In this document: one piece after another, positions 57,600-64,000 of the stretch
Numbering within the stretch: position 1 is the first letter of the stretch
Layout: the number at the start of each line of letters is the position of its first letter
Source of the DNA: Ditylenchus dipsaci
Lineage: Eukaryota; Nematoda; Chromadorea; Rhabditida; Anguinidae
Assembly: GCA_004194705.1 (NCBI GenBank)
Contig: SADC01000867.1
Coordinates: forward strand, 372,001 to 436,000
DNA length: 64,000 nt
Direction: 5' to 3'
The notes under the pieces: generated by a model
The model's database searches: none
The model's input: the letters and a program-made list of their open reading frames with translations, nothing else
What the model was told of the DNA's origin: nothing
Translations under genes and position numbers: made by a program

Positions 57600-57830
57600 T
57601 CTTGCTCGTTATTATGTCTAAGGTAAGTGAGTGCGCGCATCTCTAAGCAACCAAGCCCCCTACGCCCTCTTCGGGGCGCAGGGGCTTGGTTGCTTGGGGT
57701 TGAGATGCGCACACCCACATACCTTAGACGCAAATCACTCGAAAGTGACTCTGGATGCATAAAAAATGTATGCATACCAGAGTTTCTTTATGCGATAGGC
57801 CCCAGTCAACAAAACTATGTTCAACATCTT
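57600..57830. repeat. Dispersed family copy with UUCG stem-loop
   Basis: CAAGCCCCCTACGCCCTCTT CGGGGCGCAGGGGCTTGG folds to a strong stem with a TTCG loop (about 57648-57688). It is followed by CACTCGAAAGTGACTCTGGA and ATGCATACCAGAGTTTCTTT. Same module order, reversed, as 63700-63830. Confidence 0.7.
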
Positions 57831-58089
57831 CCGTTTTACACTAAATTGGCCCATTTTCGGTTCATTTCCACCCCAATACAGCCCCGAATAAATGCGAAAA
57901 ATGGTATTTTTAGACGTTTTTTGCAGAAAATAAAGGCTTAGAGACTAGACTTTCATAAAGTTTTCATAGAATTCAGCAAACTAGAAGCCATTAGAAATCC
58001 GGAACTCATTTTTCTAGTCAAATTTCGGCTGTTTTTAATATCCTACAAAAATTTTCAAAAGTCACCTACTGCCCAGGTAACTGAGTGCG

Positions 58090-58141
58090 CGCATCTCTAA
58101 CCAACCAAGCCCCTACGCCCCCTTCGGGGCGCAGGGGCTTT
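58090..58141. repeat. UUCG stem-loop copy 3
   Basis: CAAGCCCCTACGCCCCCTTC GGGGCGCAGGGGCTT: nine or more GC pairs and a CTTCGG cap. Confidence 0.7.
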
Positions 58142-58571
58142 CGCTGTTTTGAAAGGCCTCGCAGAACTAACTCGTGTATAAATCATGTGTGGACTCTTAT
58201 TTTCGCGAGCTTTGAAACGCTCATAACTCTTTATATTGTTTTTTTTTTGAAATTCTGAGCTTGGATTCTTAGCTGAAATTTGCTCAGAAATCTGAATCAC
58301 CAAATATAATTTCAAAAAAATGCTTAGTTCTTGAGATATAAGGGTTGTCAAATTTCAGCTAAGAATTCAAGCTCAGAATTTTAAAAAATTGCATCCCTGA
58401 TATGTGGGTAAAAACGGGCTAAGACTGTAAATGATAATATCGTATCCTACTCCCCAATAACTTTTTTGATTTTCCATTTTTGCAACGTGAAGTGTGCTCG
58501 TCTTGTCGGCCAATCATTTGCCGATATTCATAAGTATTATCGTAAACAGTATCGTCAACTAGAATCGTTAA

Positions 58572-58940
58572 TGGCTTGTTCACGTTGTTAGAGTTAGAGT
58601 TCGGGTAAGAGATTACATGAACGCCTCTGATCCTAACTTTAACTCGAGAGTGTTCACATACATCGAGCTAAAGTTAGAGTTCGAGGTTAAATTTGAAGGT
58701 GACTTGGATCCCCTTGTAGTAAACCTCTTAAAAACTAACTTTCAGTGGCTTTTGACGGCTCTGGGGTGAGATTCTCAGCCATCTAAGCTATATACATGAA
58801 CATTTTCAAGCTTGACCTCGAACTCTAACTTGATGTACGCGAAAACCATCGAGTTAGAGTTTGAGTTTTTGAGTACATGAACACCTCTTACCCGAACTCT
58901 AACTCGAGCTCTAACTCTAACAACATGAAAAAGCCATAAC
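58572..58940. mobile_element. GTTAGAGTTCGAG-word element, copy 1
   Basis: The ends ATGGCTTGTTCACGTTGTTA and AACAACATGAAAAAGCCAT are inverted, with TTAGAGTTCGAG words in both arms. Near-identical to 60766-61140 in the opposite orientation. Confidence 0.75.
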
Positions 58941-58944
58941 TTTT

Positions 58945-60165
58945 TCGTAGAAAATGGAATCTCAAGATACTTTCCAAGAAGTATTAGGTGGAAGCGCAGG
59001 GCTTGAGTATAGAATCCCCCCCACGCATGCTCAACTGCATGGTAGGTAAGCCTATGTTAGGACGTATTTAAACATGTTTTTCTTTTTGCAAAATGCAAAA
59101 ATATAAATTCGACCCCATAACTAACACCGTTGATTCATGTTCATGAAGTTGTAGGAGCTTGTCTCACATAATATCGAAAAATTTTAAAAATCGTGTTTTT
59201 GGATGAAACGGCTTTAGGACAAAAAATCGCGTAACCCTCTTTACTTTTTGCGAATTCTTCATTCTAACACTGAATTCGTGCTCAGCGTAGTCAATTTACT
59301 TTTAAAACTGCTTTTATGATGTTAGCACGAAGTCCAGGCTCCAAAGATGACCAAACTTCCTGAGCTCCCAGAATGAACAAATTGCACTTTTGAATAAAAT
59401 GTCTTTGAATAGACTTATTAAAGTGACTTGTCAGCAATAAAAACACTTTAAATTGCCGGTATTTCTGTTTGAATTTTTCAAACTTAGTTATTATCATTTT
59501 TTATGGTTGTCGAATGTTGCTGAATATTTTTATTTATTTAGTAATTATTAAACGAATTTTGTTTAAAACGATTTATTGTTTTCAGGCTATCCCTTAATAT
59601 TTTTCTTAATTTGTAGACTATTTTTTGCGTAAATCATACTGGAGTCCACAATTCCCGATAGCAATACATACACCAAATGTATCCCTAGATCGTTTTATAA
59701 ACACTATTGTCCCTCAGTTTTCCGAAATTGTCCACCTCTTTTTTGCAGACAATTCATTCCCAATTTTTTTTAATCAGGAATTTTTTTCATAAACTTAAAA
59801 ATATATATTTAAAAAAATACCGAAAATTTCATCCTGAATCAAGAATTTGGGACTAATTTTTTTTGCATATCGCTAAACTAGAACTGCTGTCTGCAAAAAT
59901 CAGACGATTTTTAACGCTTCTCTTGTCATGCGTGAACTTTAGATCTTGTGACTGAAAAGTACACGCTAAAGACCATCGTGTTTTTAGCTTGAAAATTTTC
60001 TGACAAAAAAGTTCCACAGGAAAATCTGTAATTTTGAAGGTTTTCGTGACGCCGTGATTTTTATACCTTTTTCCTACCTTACATGTTATATACCATTAGA
60101 TTTCGGATTTTACACTGAGCAGTATAAATACTTTATATATAAGTAATGAAAACCACATTCAGTGT
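58945..60165. other. AT-rich spacer
   Basis: No gene seen. CGTGCTCAGCGTAGTCAATT at 59278 echoes 51690. Confidence 0.4.
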
Positions 60166-60174
60166 TTGATAGAA

Positions 60175-60235
60175 TCGGTGTCTGAGTGGTAAAGCAGCTA
60201 CGGAGTGTTACAGTCCGTCGTCGGTTCTCTGGGTA
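60175..60235 (+). other. tRNA-like relic (A box TGTCTGAGTGGTAAAGC)
   Basis: GGTGTCTGAGTGGTAAAGCA followed by a possible anticodon arm ACGGA...TCCGT and GTCGGTTCTC. The T arm is not convincing, so this is a tRNA relic or SINE head. Confidence 0.35.
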
Positions 60236-60480
60236 TTTATCCATATCCCTTATCGGGTCCGTTTTCTTTAATGTGAAAAAATTCTATCCCTTTTTATTCT
60301 TTAAAGGGTAAGATCAAAAACAGTAACGGGCTATTACCGACTCATATGAGCCAAAGAACAAACAAGAATAGATATCATTCCCGTTGTTTTTGTTGGTCTT
60401 ACGCTTGAAAGAATAAAAGGGATCGTTTTTTTACATTAAAAAACCAGACCCGATAAGGAATAAGTATCGTTCTCTGTATT
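60225..60480. repeat. Foldback CCCTTATCGGGTC
   Basis: TATCCCTTATCGGGTCCGTT pairs with CAGACCCGATAAGGAATAAG. Inner TCTATCCCTTTTTATTCTTT pairs with AAAGAATAAAAGGGATCG. Confidence 0.6.
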
Positions 60481-60579
60481 GGAGATTTTGATTGGAAGCA
60501 GTGTATTTCCTCGACTTTTACAAAAATGCAAAATTTCGTTTCCTGTTTGGATGTCACGAGTATCCGCCTTTTTCAAAAT

Positions 60580-60730
60580 ATTACCATCGGCTGCGAGCAT
60601 GCCTCTTAAACTCCCACAAGCTTTACCGATTCTACTTGTTAGATTTGGGCTGGGCACCCGAAAATCTCACAATCGACATAAAAAAAATCGATTTTTTGAG
60701 GAGTTGAGAAATAACTCACTCGGGTGAGTT
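60580..60730. repeat. Fragment of the TACCGTATT family interior
   Basis: CACCCGAAAATCTCACAATC and GAGTTGAGAAATAACTCACT align by eye with the interiors and right arms of 2427-2692 and 43115-43369. The terminal CCGTATT is not seen. Confidence 0.5.
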
Positions 60731-60765
60731 AGATGTACACCGAAATATAAGCGCCAATTTGGTAA

Positions 60766-61140
60766 TGGCTTGTTCACGTTGTTAGAGTTCGAGTTAAAGT
60801 TAGGGTTCGAGTTAGAGTTCGGGTAAGAGGTGTTCATGTACTCAAAAACTCAAACTCTAACTCGATGGTTTTCGCGTACATCAAGTTAGAGTTCGAGGTC
60901 AAGCTTGAAAATGTTCATGTATATAGCTTAGATGGCTAAGAATCTCACCCCAGAGCCGTCAAAAGCCACTAAAAGTTAGTTTTTAAGAGGTTTACTACAA
61001 GGGGATCCAAGTCACCTTCAAATTTAACCTCGAACTCTAACTTTAGCTCGATGTATGTGAACACTCTCGAGTTAAAGTTAGGATCAGAGGCGTTCATGTA
61101 ATCTCTTACCCGAACTCTAACTCTAACAACGTGAACAAGC
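60766..61140. mobile_element. GTTAGAGTTCGAG-word element, copy 2 (inverted)
   Basis: Reverse-complement twin of 58572-58940, sharing long runs such as TTCATGTATATAGCTTAGAT and GTTTACTACAAGGGGATCCA. The pair could pair as 370-base arms with 1.8 kb between. Confidence 0.75.
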
Positions 61141-61152
61141 TGTTAGACGATT

Positions 61153-61500
61153 AGTACAGTCAACCCTTGTTATAGTGACACCCTCGGGACCAGTGATTTT
61201 TTGTGTATACACACAAAACGATCAAATGTTTTGTGTTGCGGTTATATTTTCGTAAAAAATAGGAACTCAAAAGATATCGCGCTTTTGTACATTTATGAAA
61301 ATTTAAATTTTCTCATTTTCATTTTTGTACATAAATTAAAATCGAAGTATCTTTGTGTACGATTGTGTACACAAATCAAATTTCAGAAATCTTCGTGTAC
61401 GTTTATGTACACAAATGAAAGTCAAAAAATTTTGTGTAGGTTTACGTACACAAATGTAAAACCTAAAAGTTTTGTTAATGTTTGTGTACACATCTCCTAT
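61153..61500. repeat. Pogo-like left end, then TTTGTGTACACAAAT array
   Basis: 61153-61195 is CAGTCAACCCTTGTTATAGT with GACACCCTCGGGACC, a lone left end. 61200-61495 has about seven diverged copies of TGTGTACACAAAT, each palindromic, spaced about 40-45 bases, giving a spurious 112-codon frame. Confidence 0.6.
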
Positions 61501-62001
61501 ATAGTATTAGAGCTGTTTTGTTTGTTTGCAGACAATTGATGTTTTTGGTTTTTTTTAGAGTTTTTTTCTTTGGTTTTTCGTTCTTTTTTTTAATTGAAGC
61601 TTGGAATCTCAGGAGTAGAATGGTTGTTTTGGATTATTGTTGTGAGATTTTTTTTGGTTTTAATTTTTGTGTTTTAGTGACCAAATTGTCGTTTTTTTCG
61701 TTCTAGAGTCAAAATCTCGGAGTTAAATGGGCCAAATGGCTAAGGCGCGTACTTTATCGTGTAGCGCTGAATCTCAGCTTGCTTTAAAAAAAAGATCGGT
61801 GAGAAATGAAGAGTTTAGAATGGGGCGTGGCGAAAAGTATGGAGGTGGTCATTTGGAGGAAATTTGAATTTGGGCCTTTTTTGAATTTTTCGTTTTTTGT
61901 CTTGAAAGGAAAGTTTTTTTATACTGTTTTTGGCCCGTTTTTTTATTTGTGTTTAATTTTTGTCTATTAGATTTGTTAAGAAAGCAAGTAAGTCGGATAA
62001 G
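61501..62001. other. T-rich stretch, no gene
   Basis: Strongly T/G-biased on the plus strand (61540-61700). GTGTAGCGCTGAATCTCAGC at 61755 is the foldback core again. I see no gene. Confidence 0.4.
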
Positions 62002-62762
62002 CATACCTGCACGCTGAGAAAAATCGGCGCCGGGCGCCGACCCAGGCGCCGGGTCTACTAAAAATCAGCGCCGGGCGCCGGCGCCGGCGCCACAATTAAT
62101 TCGGCGCCGGGCGTCGGCGCCGGCGCCGACGCCTAAAAGAGGAAATACGGCGCCAGGCGCCGGCATCAAGCCATTTTTGTAAATAAAATAATAGAATGTA
62201 ACAAAGACTAATCTAACATTTTATGTTTTTAAATAGAAATTTTTTGTATTAGGAATAGCAACAATTATGAGAAATTAAAAATTTATCATGTTGCGGTTAT
62301 AAACAAGCATTGTTTTGCTTTTTAAAAGTACTGGGCCAGTGGAGCTTTTTCTGCCGGCTGTCAACATAGCTGTTATGCTTATAGTCAGCCGTATGCCTCT
62401 CTTTCAGCGGATGCAAGTCTAGCCCAAAAGTTTGAAACAGTGAACAACGAGTCGAGGAAATAGTGGATAACTATCTTCATCAGATAGTGGAGAACATCGA
62501 AAAAAAAAGCAAAAACCGGTGATGAAATTTTGTGATTTACATGTGATAAACATAAAAAATAAAAATTTACTATAAGATTAAAAATAACTTGTCTGCAAAA
62601 AAAATCTGAGAAAATTTTGAATTTACTAAAACATTGTCAAGACAGCTGAAATCTTAACATTCAGGCGCCGGCGCCGCAGCTGAAGTGGCGCCGGGCGCCG
62701 GCGCTGGCGCCGGCGCCCGACTGTTAAGATTTTTAGCCAGCGCCGGCGCCCGTGCAGGTATG
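62002..62762. mobile_element. GC-rich hAT element (GGCGCCGGGCGCC words), exact 8-bp duplication
   Basis: The ends CATACCTGCACG and CGTGCAGGTATG are flanked by CGGATAAG (61994-62001, 62763-62770). GC-rich arms (62020-62165 and 62660-62750) enclose 490 AT-rich bases. Confidence 0.85.
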
Positions 62763-63245
62763 CGGATAAGAGAGCGTGTAGGACTACTTGTAGAGTGGGT
62801 AAAGGTACCTGGAGAGTGTGTAGGAGTAGGTAAATTCAATGTTAATGCAAATTTGAATAGGGATTTGTCTTTGTACGAATTAATTTTCTATTTCAAGTTA
62901 CAGTCTTTTGTGACTTTATTAATTTATACTTCATCCTTTTGAGCAGTTGTCTCTTTTCATTTTTTTAATCCGGGCAATTGGATTAGGCTTAATTTTTTGG
63001 ATGAAGCTTTTTTATGCATTTTACATTTTACTTGACTCAAGTATAAGTCATGCTCCAGTCTGAGTGCTTCGACGATGGTAAATAATTGAAGTGCTTAGAC
63101 TCGAGTATGTTCATAGATGAGTCTCATCAATAGAGTATGAATGAGTCAAGGTGTGTCGGTTGGACCGAGATTCATAATGTGATCTCATTTTACTGTATCA
63201 ACTTTTTCCTAAATTGTTCTTGTTCGTTTGTTAAATCGATCTGCA

Positions 63246-63380
63246 GGAGAGTGTGTAGGGGTGCCTGGAGAGTGAGTGAGGGTACCTGTACAGTGGGTAG
63301 GGGTGCCTGGAGAGTGGATAGAGGTGCCTGGAGAGTGAATGAGAGTACCTGGAGAGTGGGTAGGGGTGCCTGGAAAGTGC
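63246..63380. repeat. 21-bp minisatellite (AGAGTGGGTAGGGGTGCCTGG)
   Basis: Six units of 21 bases with consensus AGAGTGNNTRGRGGTRCCTG plus G. One or two stray units lie at 62790-62830, beyond the hAT end. A 21-base period keeps a frame open (GAWRV repeats), which I do not regard as a gene. Confidence 0.85.
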
Positions 63381-63699
63381 TTGCACGGCCAACATGCATT
63401 AAATGGCTTTTCGAATTTCGCCGTTTTTCCCGCCGCTGTTTTTTCGGCACTTCTTTAGTCCCCGTACTCGGATTTTTTGAAAAGTGACCCAAAATCACCC
63501 CCCGAACTCATTTTTACTGCACAACAAGGTACGAGAAACATTTCTAAACACTTTCTGAATAAAAAAAGTTGAATTTTATCAAAAAAATTTGTCACCCACC
63601 TCTTGGGGTAGATGGTCTTTTTAGGGTATTTTTGACTAAATTTTAACCCTTTTTAAGCAAAATCTAGGTAAAAATACTAGATTTTGGACAGGTTTTTAC

Positions 63700-63830
63700 T
63701 TTCTGGGGCCTACCGCGTAAATAGACTCTGGTATGCATATGTTTTTTTGCATCCAGAGTAACTTTCGAGTGATTTGTGTAACCAACCAAGCCCCAGCGAC
63801 CCCGAAGGGGCGCAGGGGGCTTGGTTAAAT
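63700..63830. repeat. Dispersed family copy with stem-loop, copy 4
   Basis: GGGGCCTACCGCGTAAATAG, ACTCTGGTATGCATATG, CAGAGTAACTTTCGAGTGAT, then CAAGCCCCAGCGACCCCGAA with GGGGCGCAGGGGGCTTGG. Full module order as at 57600-57830, reversed. Confidence 0.65.
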
Positions 63831-64000
63831 TATTTATTTAAATTATTTATAATATTTATTTAAATTATTTATTTATTATTTAAATTATTCAAATTTTGAC
63901 TAAAAAACCATGATACCCCCCCTGTGGTTCGAAAATTTTTTTTTTCTCAGAACAAAAAACGCGCGGCTTTCTCATGAAATCGGGGTCGAGAAACACGAAT

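Noticed and set aside
58572..61140. Telomere-like TTAGAG/TTAGGG repeats
   Set aside because: Words are TTAGAGTTCGAG in both orientations within a TIR element, not a tandem TTAGGC array as in nematode telomeres.
61201..61539. 112-codon frame with Cys-rich repeats
   Set aside because: Encoded by the TTTGTGTACACAAAT array.
63137..63498. Protein with GAWRV or LQAPLPT repeats
   Set aside because: Product of the 21-bp minisatellite; the frame survives only because 21 is a multiple of three.

Overview
The window is nuclear DNA of a eukaryote, most probably a nematode. It is AT-rich, has spliced genes with T-rich 3' splice sites (TTTTCAG or TTTTAG), and is crowded with DNA transposons. The nematode call rests on five conserved host genes read exon by exon. 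Two of them, a COP9 signalosome subunit 5 and a two-box HMG protein with boxes of the HMG-1.2 type, look closest to nematode proteins as I remember them. The repeat load would suit a large non-Caenorhabditis genome, but I cannot name the species.

Host genes in order: an unrecognised Ser/Arg/Lys-rich repeat protein (204-1919, minus); csn-5 (7112-12124, minus, about ten exons); a wdfy-2 homologue with WD40 repeats and a FYVE finger (19829-22311, plus); an hmg-1.2-like HMGB gene (23402-28817, minus, six exons); rab-39 (36000-37262, minus); and rpl-26 (39444-40679, plus, three exons). They are unrelated housekeeping genes (deneddylation, endosomal phosphoinositide reading, chromatin, vesicle traffic, ribosome) and do not form an operon.

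The rest is mostly transposable elements, many nested. There are three different Mutator-like (MULE) elements with transposase remains (about 3356-6630, 31938-34576, 40957-44198). One has a clean 9-bp target duplication and sits inside a Tc1/mariner-type foldback element. At least five hAT-type non-autonomous elements have 8-bp or near-8-bp target duplications; two of these have very GC-rich interiors built on GCGCCGGCGC. Several short pogo/Tigger-like elements lie at TA sites, and there is a 1.2-kb Tc1-type palindrome and many foldback hairpins. Introns of csn-5, hmg-1.2 and rpl-26 are packed with them.

The most unusual theme is the build of the element ends. In element after element the terminal inverted repeat is two to many diverged copies of one short word (12-21 bases). 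Groups of elements share an interior or core but use different words. At 54835-55195 one arm has expanded to about 24 copies. Separately, four single-base losses, all in short homopolymer runs of otherwise conserved exons (csn-5, hmg-1.2 twice, rab-39), suggest residual assembly indels rather than dead genes.

From about 44.2 kb to the right edge I found no convincing host gene, only repeats and AT-rich spacer.
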